A DNA stretch of 64,000 nt. Origin: Pseudoscleropodium purum (lineage: Eukaryota > Streptophyta > Bryopsida > Hypnales > Brachytheciaceae). Position numbers and translations under genes: made by a program. The stretch is from positions 3,224,001 to 3,288,000 of the forward strand of contig OZ017798.1 of assembly GCA_963969395.1 (NCBI GenBank). The letters are read 5' to 3'. Positions 37,053 to 49,900 of the stretch are shown here, one piece after another; the stretch's first letter is position 1; each line of letters opens with the position of its first letter. The notes beneath the pieces were generated by a model, which had not been told where the DNA came from, ran no database searches, and saw nothing but the letters and a program-made list of their open reading frames with translations.

Positions 37053-37838
37053 ATGAGAATGGTAGAGAAGAACGCCAGCCAGAGAGCAGCGTCTGACATT
37101 AGGGCAGCCGGTGCACGCCACATTTTAGGTGTATCGAAGAAGGGTAATCAGTTCAAGGAAGAGAATCCGACAAGCCCGAAGTACAGAGGTGTGCGCATGC
37201 GGCAATGGGGAAAGTGGGTTTCAGAAATTAGGGAGCCGAACAAGAGGTCGCGGATATGGCTAGGGTCTTTTCCAACTGCGGAGATGGCAGCCAGAGCCTA
37301 CGACGCGGCCGTGGTGTGCTTGCGAGGCCCGAATGCTTCTTTGAATTTCCCTGATTCTCCTGCGAAGGCGCTTCCGCGATGCAACTCGCCAAGAGATGTT
37401 CAAGTGGCCGCGGCTGCAGCCGCAGCCGCTGCGGAGCCGTGCACGCCGTTGTCGTTCCCGCCGCAGCCAGTGGCGCAGTCTCTGAACATGCAGTTGAAGG
37501 ACATGGAGCCGGAAGCCAGGGTTCCAGCGGAGGAGAGCTCGAGCGGTAGAGTCGCGAGGAAATTGGGGGAGGTCGATGTTGACGAATCGGTGTGCACCGG
37601 AGAGTCTTGTCCACAAGACAATTTCATTTCTCTGGAAGAAGTGAACCTGGCGTGGGACTGTGACATGAAGAATTTCATCGAGTTGCCGCCGCTGGAGGAT
37701 TTGCTCAATGCAACAGACTGCAGCCAGCTTGCGGGAGCCGCGCAAGAGGAATTTCCTGCGTATCGCGACTGCCGCTCCTCGTCTGGCTCGTTGGAAAATA
37801 ATACCTTTGACCAGCTTTACAATCTGTTCACAGTGTAA
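37053..37838 (+). CDS. AP2/ERF transcription factor, DREB subfamily
   Basis: Nuclear DNA-binding regulator; DREB-type factors bind DRE/CRT (RCCGAC) elements in stress and developmental genes. A single intronless frame of 261 residues, usual for the family. One AP2 domain spans about 44-100: [19 protein letters not shown], then [18 protein letters not shown] and [13 protein letters not shown]. Val56 and Glu61 (the V14/E19 pair) mark the DREB rather than ERF class. After the domain come a poly-alanine run (about 119-128) and an acidic C-terminus with PPLEDLL, a plausible activation region. No CBF signature flanks, LWSY or EAR motif is visible, so group II or III cannot be settled. The start at 37053 is followed by a second ATG two codons later; either gives the same protein in practice. 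Confidence 0.95.
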   Translation: MRMVEKNASQRAASDIRAAGARHILGVSKKGNQFKEENPTSPKYRGVRMRQWGKWVSEIREPNKRSRIWLGSFPTAEMAARAYDAAVVCLRGPNASLNFPDSPAKALPRCNSPRDVQVAAAAAAAAAEPCTPLSFPPQPVAQSLNMQLKDMEPEARVPAEESSSGRVARKLGEVDVDESVCTGESCPQDNFISLEEVNLAWDCDMKNFIELPPLEDLLNATDCSQLAGAAQEEFPAYRDCRSSSGSLENNTFDQLYNLFTV

Positions 37839-39240
37839 TGCTGCAACTGTATCAGGGTTTGAAGTTCATACCAAGGTCTCACGGTGATTTAGTTGTGTGG
37901 GGAGTTTCTGAACAAGAAGCATTGCGGGAACCATTTCTCCTTCGGTGTGAATTGGCAGAGACAGACCCACATAAATCTGTGACCAGTGCAGACCCACTTG
38001 AAACATTCTAGTGTTGTTGTGTGATAGGGCAGAGAATTTTCCACTTGAGTTTGGTGGAATCTTCCAAATTTTTGGTTCCAATTTTGGCCATCAGGGTAAG
38101 AGTTGTGTAAGATAGGAGGGTGTATTGCCCAAATCCTTTTTTTGCCGTGGTGGAGGTAGATGATGGATCAAGCTCTATAATTGAGCTTGGTTTTACAGCT
38201 TTTGCAATATAAGCTTCATCATCTAGACATTGAGTGTGGAGTACCAAAATGGACATACATTTGGTTGAGACTTCCATTGCTGATAGCTGATAGCTGATAG
38301 CTAGAGACGTTAGAAAACATTAGCAACACAGACTTCATTTTTCCCTCGTCCATGCATTTTTTTTGCACATGGAATGTAGATTGAAAAGGGTGCCATTAAA
38401 GGCATTCCAACTTGTCTTTGACACACTTCTAATTTTTGATGAAGTGCTGTCATGAATAATGAATATTTCATGACTATTTTTTTCATCATACTGGGCTGCA
38501 TGCTCTCTTTCCGCCGTGCGATATTTTCATAAGGTACACCTGTGCAGATCTCTTTTTACGTCAGAAGCTTAAGAGTTGGTTCACAGTGTGACGTGGAAGG
38601 TGTCCAGTCACATGTGTACACGTTGGGACTTTTAAAAAAAATATTTGTGAATGTGATTTTACTGTGCAAATAGTATAATAATAGAGTACAATGGATCTTT
38701 ATTTTTGACTGGGATTGGGGTGTTTTGACTACTGTTGCCATGAAGTACGCTTGCTGTCATCTACAGATTGGGTACCTCGAAGCAATGTTTGACTCTCCAT
38801 GCTTACCTGTCATTTGCATGCAATTTTCACACAAAAATTTAAACCAAAACTTTTCTACAAGTGTTCGAAGACAAAAAATTCTAAATCGAAAAAGCTAAAA
38901 AGCCAATCTGTTTCCTATCCCAACAGAAACCAATTCCTTATGGAGCTTGTATTTCAATACAATTGAAAGCACGCAACCAGTGAATTTTTTATGAAATGCC
39001 TGTGGTCAAGCGACACGCTGCCGCAGGGTTGGTGGAGTTACCTTCATGGCTCCTTGAAGGAAATTTTTACCCTCCTTGCTAGCGACTGGGAAATCATCGA
39101 TATGGATGATTTGGCGATGGGATTTTTGTACAGAGTTTGTTTAGGGTTTTACAGTTGGCAATGCTGCGAGTTCTGGGTTTATAGTTTAGGCGAGTGAGTT
39201 CATTTTGGATTTGAATGTTTGGCTGCAGCAATACAAATGC
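37839..39240. other. AP2/ERF 3' region and intergenic DNA
   Basis: The first ~400 bases probably include the 3' UTR. A short (GATAGCT)3 repeat lies at about 38282-38303. No further gene is seen. Confidence 0.5.
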
Positions 39241-39260
39241 ACTGGATTTTTGACACTCTG

Positions 39261-39360
39261 AAAAAAAAATTGCTCAGGGGAGTTGAACCCCGGCCATGAA
39301 GGCCTTGCCCAAATGCAATGAGCAAACCACCCCCACCCCCCCAACCCAACCCAATTAGAA
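39261..39360 (-). repeat. SINE-like fragment with tRNA-type box B
   Basis: Read on the minus strand, GGCCGGGGTTCAACTCCCC (about 39275-39293) matches the tRNA T-arm / Pol III box B consensus, preceded by GTTTGCTCATTGCATTTGGG and followed by a T-run. No complete tRNA cloverleaf forms, so it is more likely a tRNA-derived SINE head than a tRNA gene. A C-rich block beside it (39328-39357) recurs at 39611-39641. Confidence 0.45.
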
Positions 39361-39789
39361 TGGGGTGTTTTATCCCACAAGCACAAATTAATCACTATAG
39401 AAATCATTCTTTTTGATATAAAGTGAATCATCTACTTTGTAAACAATAGAAGTATTAATTGGAGGTCAAACTATTGTGCAAGATCTCTTTTAACTTAACA
39501 TTCCAAAGATGGACCTTTATCTTAGATTGAAGGATTCTTTGTCATTCAATACTTTACAATTCAGCTAATCTCTTCCATATCCACCATTAGTATTTACAAA
39601 AGAGTATCATAAACCACCCCCACCCCCCCAACCCAATTAGTAAAGTCATGGAGGAACTTAGAACTCCAAACTTGTTGGTTTAATGGAAACAGAGCTTACA
39701 TTTTGATTCCACATCGTAGTCTCTCTTCTTGCCATGAAGCACTTGCCTGGCTCATCGGAAAGGTTTGCAAAGTGAAGAAGTCTTGTGAG

Positions 39790-41110
39790 AACAACTTCAT
39801 GCAAGTGTTAGCATGCCCTCCTAGGTGATTTTGGAGTTCATGAAACTCAAGGTAGAAAATGTACGCTCATCCTCCACGCTACCCAAGACTGCACAAACTA
39901 CGATTTCTGCCATCTTGATGAATTCCGACAATTGGCTAAGCATTAAGGCATTTTACCCAATGTGGACCCACAACTTAGTAAGAGGATTCTCATCCCTTGG
40001 TTCTGCCATGGCCACTTGTGCATGTGACTTTATGGTCAATTTGAACAATGACATTTGCAAGGCCAACAATCTCTCATCCAAAATTGGATCAACCTACTTA
40101 TAATCTGGCTTCCCTTCTGTCCTGAAATCCACCGTCTTCACAACTCTGAAGTGTATCCGCAACGTTTTCACATGCAAAGAAAACAAGTCCTCACAGTTAG
40201 GTTGGAGCCAATATTGAGGAAATACTATTCCAAAGGCATTCATCAATTCAACCTCTAGGAAACGTACATCAAGCTCTAAGCAGATCATCTCTGCAGCATT
40301 TTTGCATTGAGCCTTCACCGAGGCAATGATTGTGGCCATGTCATCCTTGGTCACTGAAAGTTTTGTGCGCGTCATTGTACAAATGGAGTGGGCAGGGTAA
40401 GTGTGCCCTACAATGCGGAAGGCCAAAGATTCCACGCCCATATTTAAATCAATGACCCACTCTTGGCTAATGGAGTAGGACTAATCACTGATAATGTCAT
40501 GAAACATTTCAAAATGTTGTTTCTACCATGTCGTATCTTTGTCAGAATACATCATGTAGAATTCACTCTAGCAGATCTTCAGTGCCACAATGTAGTCACT
40601 CACAAACACATGGTTAGATTGTGCAAATTTCATGAGTGTATTCACAGAATCCAGTAACGGCATCAAACAGGGGAGAGCCAACAAGGTATCGACATCGCAG
40701 AGGAGTTCGTAGTTGTGCCGGGTAGTGTCTCTTGCTATAGCTTGCTTTGTAGTCAGGTTAGGCTCCTTGACAGCTACATCTTCACACATCTTCACCATAA
40801 GGGGCTTGTATTCCCTCATTATTCTTTTCAAGGGTTCAAGCAATGACAACCACCTGTTTTGATATTACAAAGCATGTGTTGTCCTTCTGTTTCCACTAAG
40901 TCGGCAAGTTTCTAGAAGTCTAAGTAATACTGAGGACTGTTGTTGAAATATGCATACATGGCTTGGCATAGTACTTCAATTTTTGCTACTACAAGCAAAT
41001 TAGACAAAGATTCCATGGCTAAATTTGTACGGTGTGCCATACAATATACTCCCAACATGAACGAGGCCATCTACTCTCTCATTTGAATAGGCTAAAGCTG
41101 CAGAGACAAC
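39790..41110 (-). pseudogene. Dead hAT-superfamily transposase (DUF4371-type)
   Basis: Read on the minus strand from ~41080 down, fragments in order are FMLGVYCMAHRTNLAMESL, YAYFNNSPQYYLDF followed by a stop, KLADLVETEGQHML, a one-base frameshift, then SLLEPLKRIMREYKPLM, LALPCLMPLLDSVNTLMKF, ELMNAFGIVFPQYWL and finally SVEDERTFSTLSFMNSK near 39860. The order matches plant hAT-like transposases, ending in the hATC dimerisation region. Internal stops and at least one frameshift show it is inactive. Sequence up to ~41600 may be its decayed 5' part. Terminal inverted repeats were not located. Confidence 0.85.
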
Positions 41111-41619
41111 GAAGATGAGTACTCATTTGCTTAAACATGCTGGAAAGCATTCAATTTATGCCCCAACAATGACGGAATGCAAACAACCCTAAAGTCCACA
41201 ACTTGCATGAATTACATTACGAGGGAATGCCCACAAATTTCCTAAATTCTAATCCATACTCAAGTTGGCCCAACAGAAATGCAGAAGTCTAAAGCTAACA
41301 CGTCATTCTGCATTAATGTAAAACCCAAATTCATAGTGAACTCTCCACTTTTCGTTAGTACATTCTCCCTGTGTACATTTTTAGTTTCCAAAAAAAAGTG
41401 AATGCTACACTTGCAATCTTGCACATGTAAAACAAACCCGAGAGCTTTGCACAATAAACTTGCGGACAGCTGAAGAAGGAGCTCCAAAAACTAGCGAATC
41501 CAAGGAAACAAGTCATCAACAATAAATGGCAAATCTTTGGTAAAGGAGGACGAAAACTCAAGAACATGGTGACAAATCCTGAATGGGACAGGCCCAAATG
41601 GTTGCTCCCGGCCTGGCCA

Positions 41620-43934
41620 TGTCTCCAAAGAAGGCTATGGAATTAGGGCCGGGGTGGCTAACGAGACACCTGACCCCACCTTGTTAGTCACCCTTAGGCG
41701 AAAAAAAAATTTTACCTCAGTTTTTTTTTCTTTAGGGCATTTGCTAGGCCAAAAAACATGGTAGTTTCTGGTGATTATTCGCCACAAATTAAATCACTGC
41801 ATACAACCTAAAGACATGAAAATCATATGTATCTTCAAACTAAAACTCCTCGTAACTTTCATCTCATTAATCAAAATGGATTGATTCAAAGCTTCTCATG
41901 TATATATAAATCTGGAGAACCAATTTCAAATTTTTATTTTTGAAATTGTTGGGCCTTAAAGCTACTTCTAGAGCACATGTTTTGTGAAAATTTCAGCAAA
42001 AAAAATAAAAACTCCATTCGTGGTGAGCTGCCCAAAATCACTATGTTGCTAAAAAAATGCAATTTTGACCTTTAGGGGTTAAAATGTTTTTTTCAGCATG
42101 CATTTGTACTAGTGATCATCAATCTTGAAGATCTATTACTTTCTTATATAATGTAGGGAGGTTGGAGTTATGACCCTCAAAGACCAACATTTCATCCCCA
42201 CATTGTTCTATGTCCATAAAATAGACTGAAAAATAGTAGTCTTCATAATTAAAATCATTCATTGAAGATCCAAACTATTCACTAAAGGCTTTATTACTTT
42301 GCAACCATATTATGTAATGTGTAAAGTTGGGGACATCCCACATAGATGGTTTAAGATTATATTTGGAATGCTTCAAGAAAATAATACATTAGAGAAATAG
42401 AGAGCAAATAAAAATAAATTAAAACTACCTTCAATTATCTAGGAATGAAGTAAACGATAGTTGGGTCATGTTTGTTGTGCCACAATGCATCATTATCATT
42501 ACAAATCAACAAATGATTCCCCCAAAAGTCAGTTAGGTGATAGCACTAAAGAGTGTGAATAGTCAAATAGAGGTTACAATATATGGAAAGCATTGTTAGG
42601 TGTATTTGGGATTGAATGATTTTAGTAGAGAAAGATGGTAGTGGTGACTTCACCACTATTTAGGTGGCCATCAATTCTATGCTCCATAAAAAGAAGTACC
42701 ATGTTTTCATTATCATTAGTACCAATGTCTTTAAGATGGCATAGCAATGGTGGAAGGTGCAATGGTAGCAGACAATGCGATGGTGGAAAATGTTGCATTT
42801 ACAATAATAATAGACTATACAATAGTGGCAAGGTCTATAGATTATTGCTCAACATTTGGCAATAAAAAAAGGGCCCATCTTGCTTACCAATGATGATATA
42901 GCCCCCTTTGAAAGCAAAACAAACAACCTTCATAATGTTTTATTACACTCTTGAGCTAGCCAAAACAAACTATAGCTTGCAACAAACAATCTAAGACATT
43001 GCATGTTCAACTACAATCACAACACCAACACACCATCATTGCATCATATTGAACAACCCACTAACGATGCTTCTATCAATCTCTTTTGCACAAGTTAGCA
43101 AGCCTTTAAGAATACTAATGATGACTTAAATTCAACTTATTAGCCCTACCCTTCCTACTTCACAAAAATTATTGACAACCATCAATGAAGCTTTTTGAAG
43201 GCAACCAAACGTGCTTGCACAAAAGCCAAATAAATATAATTGTTTCATTAACAACGCTTGCAATCTTGGTTAGAATAAACAACAACTAATGGTCATTATT
43301 GCTAGCCTTCAAGGTATCTCTACATATACCTTCAATCCAATCACTCCACCAACAACTTCAAATTTTCATTTGTACTATAAAACACACACTCTTTACCATT
43401 ACCCTAGACTACCCCTTTCCAAAATTTCAATTTCCCTTCCCTTCCTTTAAAAAATTACTTAGCTAATATAGAGTCTCCTTTCTTACAAAGGCACATAGTC
43501 TAGGGTTATTTGGAATGTCTTTTCACAATTTGATGTGAGACCCTAAACGAATAGACCCTTCATAGAGTGGTTGGAGTTATTTCTCTCTCTAGGAACGAAG
43601 TCGATAAAAATCAGTGATTCTCTTCCTTCGATAAATCCCTTTTCACACAGCGGTCACCATTCTACACAGTCACACTGGAAATTTCCCGCATTCCGTGAGG
43701 GAGACACAGTGTGCGTGGAACCCTCCATTAATGCTCGTGATCACTGTCTCGACTTGCAAAATTCGCTACCTCCTGACCGAATTGCAGTTACATTAGGAAG
43801 TTCTCTGTCTACGCATTCCCATCCTTTTTATCTCGTTTCATTTGGTGCTCTGGTGAGGGCAGAAGGTCAGTCGACTCCATCAAATGAGGCCACTTGTGCA
43901 GGGATAGTGCGCTGATCGCCGTTGCGTAGCAAAA
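41620..43934. other. AT-rich intergenic DNA upstream of the GH127 gene
   Basis: No gene is supported. Short frames at 42635-42865 and 43571-43915 are unrecognised; the latter immediately precedes the GH127 start and is probably its leader or promoter. GTGGTGACTTCACCAC near 42643 is a small palindrome. Confidence 0.45.
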
Positions 43935-46900
43935 ATGGAGTCCGCGAGGAGAATTTCTCGTTCTCCAAGTGTGAAGCGAATTTCATGTTTTGCGTTTTTG
44001 CTTTCGTTGTTTTTTGTGTTCGGTTGGGCATATGGCAAAGAGTGTACCAATGTGCCTACGGAGCGCGTCTCGCATACAATTCGTAGTCAAGGAATTATTG
44101 AGAGAGGCGGAGTTAATGAGGAGGCTCCTGCGGACGAGATTGGTCGAATTTCAGGAATATTGGCGACGCCAAGGACAGCCCTAATTAACGTGTTCAGGAA
44201 GTTCTTGACCTGGAATGGAGGTGACGAGGTTCGAGATTTCTTGCCTGTGGTGGAAGAGGAGCTCACGGATGACGTGGTGGTAGACTTTGACGATTGGGGA
44301 CAGGCATGGAGGACAATTGCTAAGCCGATGGTTGACAAGACCGCGCGAAGAGCTGAGATGCATGGAGGCTCTTGTGATCAAAATGACTTACTGACATTGC
44401 AATTGCAAGTAGCAGAAGAAATCGGCGACAAATATGTGGAATCGAGTGAAGAAGTTGTGTCACGGTCAGAACCGGCTGTTGCGGGCTTGTTGAAGGATGT
44501 CAGCTTGCACAAGGTAAAATAAATGTGAAAATATGAGCTCAATCACTGCTAGATTGCTGTTATGAAGTGATTTCAGAAGGAGGAATGTAGGGCATTGTTT
44601 GAAACATTCATTGGTAACAAGCTACGCAAGAGACTCTGACTCGATTATTTGCTAGAATCGAAACTACGTCGTTATTTAGTTAAATTTTGAGAATGAATGA
44701 CGTTTGCAACATGAAATACAAGAAATATTGGACACAATTACTTATTGGAGGATACTAGGTTGCACAAGGTAATATATATGTGAAAGTATAAGCTCACTTA
44801 TTTCGCCTTTTTTAGTTTACTTTCTTTTCAATTACTGCGAGACGCTCTAATTGTTTTATATCGCATTTTTCTCCTAGAATTCGCTTTATTTTGATTTTTT
44901 TAATGTCCAAGGAAAAAATGGGAGCGTCTTCTTCGCTTTCAAGTCGTTGAATATTGGATAATAAATTTTACTCTAGTTTAAAAATGCAATTTATAAAAAC
45001 TAGTGCGTTTTGCAGTAATTGAAAAATCGGTGTGAATCTCTGTTATCAGGTGCTGTGTTAATTAGAAATGTAGGACAGTGCTTGAACTATTGGTGGTAGA
45101 TGTTGATTTTGAAGCTATTTTGTGTTTGAAGGGAAGCATGGAAATTATTTGGTCTTGCACAGGTGAGACTGGGAGCAGGCTCACCGCAGTTTGTGGCTCA
45201 GAACACCAATCTGCAGTACTTGTTGGAGCTCGATGTGGACAGCATGGTGTGGAGTTTTCGTAAGGTCGCACATTTGGATGCCCCTGGCCTACCGTATGGT
45301 GGCTGGGAATCGCCAGCCTCTGAGCTTCGTGGACACTTTGTCGGTCAGAATACATTTCTTCTCCTTCTGATTATTGCGATGGCTATCTTAGAGAAAACAT
45401 AATTAAAGTATTACTGGTCGATCGATGATAATTTTCAGCGGACGTAACATTTCAAATTGCAGTTCGTGTTAGTTAGCTAATTAGCTGGAAATTCTTCAAT
45501 TTTTTCAGAGAGTTTTACATTTTGTCGGCTGAACAGTTGCTGGACTCGATTTCATTTACAAGCTATGAATTCTTTCTTGTTACACGTGTCTCATACTACG
45601 TTTCACTGATGTTTATTTCAATGAGATCATCGGTTTCTTGTTTTTATTTCCCTCAGTTATTTGTACTGGTGTTCCTTTGTACTGGTGTTTGAAGCTTGGT
45701 GAAGTGCTTTCCGCAGGTCACTATTTAAGTGCATCTGCATTGATGTGGGCTAGTACACATAATGAGTCACTTCAGGACAAGATGAATGCCCTTGTTCGAG
45801 CTTTGAAGGAGTGTCAAACGAGCATCGGTTCAGGCTATCTCTCTGCATTTCCTTCAGAGTTCTTTGACCGTTTTGAAGCCATTGAACCTGTTTGGGCGCC
45901 ATACTACACAATACACAAGGTGAGCTGTTTCGAGACATTGGAAATGCTTCGATGCATAGATTTTAATAGCCTTCCAAAGGCTTGAATGCTGTCACAGTTG
46001 GACTTCAAGAGTACTAAACAAGAGGCGTTCATTCTGTTCAATCAGATTATGGCAGGGTTGCTGGACCAATACGTCTTGGCTGAATCCAGAGATGCTCTGG
46101 ACATGGTCGTTAAAATGACTAATTATTTCCACAAAAGGGTCAAGAGTGTGATTGAGAGATTCACGATAGAACGTCACTGGAGGTCCTTAAATGAGGAGAC
46201 AGGTGGTATGAATGATGTTCTATATCGATTATACATTGTAACGGTGAGCTCTCTTGCCTTTGTTTTTCCGATTTAGGAGGCCAAATCAGAGATGAAGATA
46301 TTCCACATCTCAATATCTAGATTTTCCACTAGCCTTTTCAAGTTGTGTTGCAAATTCACAGCCACTTAATTTACAAAATATCTGAGGATCTTGTCCAAGC
46401 AGAATGACAAAAAGCATCTGGAGCTTGCGCATCTCTTTGATAAACCTTGCTTCCTTGGTCCTCTTGCCCTTCAGGTACTTCATATTCCACCTCATAGCCG
46501 AATTCTAGATTGTTCTATAGTTATTGTCAATACATCACACGTTGCTAGGTCCTCTTCCCTAATATGTTGGCTGCTGCAGGCGGATCATTTATCTGGTTTC
46601 CATTCGAATACACATATTCCAGTTGTTGTTGGAGCTCAGATGCGTTATGAGGTGACCGGTGATCCAATTTACAGAGTACGTCGTACTTCTGAAGGCGCAC
46701 TTTCTTATGAAGGATTTAACTATGTTCCATATATTGCTTTGGGCCATCTCAGTCACTGAAATGAAAATTATTTTTGGAGCAATCCGATCCTCCCCTGCAC
46801 CTGCACAACTGAAAAATCTCTTGCTGTTTTTGATGCACCGTCAATATGACATTTTGCGATTCTTTGATGCTTTTAGTGAGGCGTCCATCATCGTAACTAA

Positions 46901-49900
46901 TTCTTTACCACGCTGCTCTTGCAGAGTATCGCAGATTACTTCATGAAAATAGTGAATTCATCCCATAGTTATGCCACAGGCGGCACTTCGGTTTCTGAAT
47001 TCTGGTAAGCAAATTTCTGGTTTCTAAATAATGTTTCAATTTCTGCTTCTAATTCTTTTCAGAGTTGAAAGATGGGATCCACTAGATCTTGATTTTTGCG
47101 AACCACAGTTTCTTGGATTTCTCTACTTCTATGTGAAATTTATTATCTGAATCCTTCTACTGGAGGGTGTGCCCCTGTACTTTGTAGTGCTTCTCCCTCC
47201 TCTCTCCCGTTCTGATTATCGGATCTGAGAGCAGGACGGATCCAATGCGTCAGGGCAGTACTTTGCACACTGAAAATCAAGAGTCTTGCACCACCTACAA
47301 TATGCTTAAGGTTGGTCTATGCCTCTCTGTAGCCTGTCTGAATATATGAACGTATTTCCGTTGAAGCTGTGTCTCGTTGTCTGTCAGCTCTGTAGTATTT
47401 AACATTAATTTGTCTTAACTACCATTCACTAGCTTATCTGGTTCCATTGTGAATCTCTGCATTCGTAATCTGTCATTACTTTAGCCATGAAGAACTGCGT
47501 TTTTGTGGGCTATCACTCCTGCTACGGAAATCTTTTTTGATCCTTCGTTCTCTAGTGGAACTCTTAGGTGTGGCGCGACATCTTGGCAATTTAGCATTTC
47601 ATAGTGACTGTTAAATTTTAAGAACTTTTGAATTTCTAAGTTGTGCTCCAACATTGTTGGTGCGATTGGCTCTGGCGCAGATTGCAAGGGCCCTTTTCCG
47701 ATGGACCAAGGATATTAAATACATGGATTATTATGAGCGGGCACTTGTCAATGGTGTTCTTGGAACTCAAAGAGGGCAGCAACCTGGAGTAATGATATAC
47801 ATGTTGCCAATGGCACCGGGTGCATCAAAGGCAAGAAGTTATCATGGTTGGGGGAACAAATTTGATTCATTCTGGTGCTGCTACGGAAGCGGTAACCTCT
47901 CAATTATTGGAATCTTTATTTTTTTCTTTCGTTATTTTCGTTGCATTGTTGTCTCCCATCGTCCTTTACTGCTCTGGCATTTCTGCCGATTTGACGAGAA
48001 ACAGATAATTTAGAACCTCTAATAAGGACTGCGACACTGTAGTTACCTTGACCAAGCTGGATAGTTAATGCTTCATTCTTGATTTTCATTAGGTCAGATG
48101 CCGAAGGTTAGCTAGCTAAACTTCAAACTCTTCTGCCGAGAGATTGTCTTTTATGCCATCCAGGGTTTTGACGAAGAAATAGTAGGGTAACTGATATAGG
48201 TTTTTGGACTTACTCAGTTTGTAGTAATATTGGCCTCTTATACACCAGTGCACTGGTCTAGAACTCTCAAATGGCAGTGTCCTACGCTCGTTCCTATTGT
48301 GCTGAGATTTGAGCCAACTGTATTTACGGCATAATTTATTTATGGTATTGGTGCAGCAATTGAGTCATTTGCAAAACTGGGCGACTCTATCTACTTTGAA
48401 GAGGATTCCAAAACTCCCAGAGTGTACATAACGCAATTCACGAGCAGTGACTTCGAATGGGACGCTGTTGGGCTGGTGCTCCATCAGTCACACAAGCCCT
48501 TGAATGCTGAGCAGTCTGTACTTGAAGTAAATCTCTCCTTCTCTCGTGGAACAAGTGATGATGCAAGTGCCGTAGCAAGCAAAGAGAATGCAGCTATCCA
48601 CGTCCGGATACCAGCATGGACACCTCGGAAGGGTTGCCGTGCTCATCTGAATGACGAAGAGATTGAGGCTCCTATTCCAGGTAATTATGAATCACTCTTG
48701 CATCTTTGAGGTCAATACAGAATTCTCTCCACCTAAAATGCACATATGGATGTGGCTCTGATGAACTTCTTAATTTAGTTGCCATTTTGAGCCCGGAAAT
48801 GCAGAAAATGGCTACTTTAGGGTAAGTTTTTTTAACAGTACTTCTTGTGCATTATTAGAGCAATATAAGTCGGAGTAATGTTTTTTTGAACTAACGATGA
48901 AGCATAATTTTATGGTCAATAATATGAAATTGTAAGCCATGATCCTCAAGTGGAGAAAAACTGCCTAGTGGTAATCCCTCACCAGTCCTTCAGTAATTAC
49001 AGAAAATTGGGTTTTGAGGACAAATCGCTCTAGAATTCTAAGATTATGCATTCAATGTTGACTATGTACGCAAATCATATTCCCGAATTCTTAACGAAAA
49101 TTGAAACTAAACAAAAAATTGCGTGTACGAAATAGTCAAAAGTCATGACCTAAACCTCAAAATTCATGATTTGGTTTTAAGGAATGTAGGGGTTAATCCC
49201 AATATTTTGACTTTCAGTTTTGTACCGGTGGTCAGTATTGACCTTTTCAACCAGCTGATACGTGTTGTTTTATTGCTTAGGCAACTTCTTGAGCATCAAG
49301 CGGGGATGGAGTCCTGGCGATCAACTAGTGCTTCTGCTGCCCTTGGGACTCCGCCTGGAGAAAATTCAAGGTATTCATTCAGCACATCAATTTTGGAGGA
49401 CTCTATGTTTTTTTTCAATTTTGTTGAAATTAGGTTTGAATAATCAATTCAAGCTGTTGGAGATGTGCAGACCTGGAAAGTAGCATTTTCCTTTGACGTG
49501 TCCTACTTTCAATACCACATCAATACTCAACGCTAATTTTCGTCTTAGAAGAAGGTCGTGCGGTAGTCTCGACTGGAATGGTGACGTCTGTAGTAGCCAT
49601 CACTAGCATCCTCGTACTTATTGCATTATTCTGTCTATGAGATGTTTCAAAGCCAATCGGTTCTGAGAGCAGTTGGTTGGATCGATCGTACAGATGATCG
49701 AGGCGCTTTTTCATCAATGCATGCAATAATGTATGGTCCGTTTGTGATGGCGGGACGGAGCATGGGCGATTGGAAACTCGGACATGTGGGAAATTTGTCC
49801 GAGTGGATACACCCTATCCCGGCTGCTTATAACAGCCAATTGTCATCGTTCTCCCAAGATCGTAGTATTGGAAGCCCATCTAGCGGCCCGCTCTTCATGG

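Noticed and set aside
37228..37745. Minus-strand open frames of 102-161 codons
   Set aside because: They are shadows of the GC-rich AP2/ERF coding sequence on the plus strand.
38570..38630. Similarity to 1850-1900 (CAGTCACATGTGTACAC-type block)
   Set aside because: Only ~20 bases are clearly alike; too short to claim a repeat family.
39278..39290. tRNA gene on the minus strand
   Set aside because: Only a T-arm-like block is convincing; acceptor, D and anticodon arms do not form.
39825..40103. 92-codon plus-strand ORF
   Set aside because: It is the antisense of the hATC end of the dead transposase.
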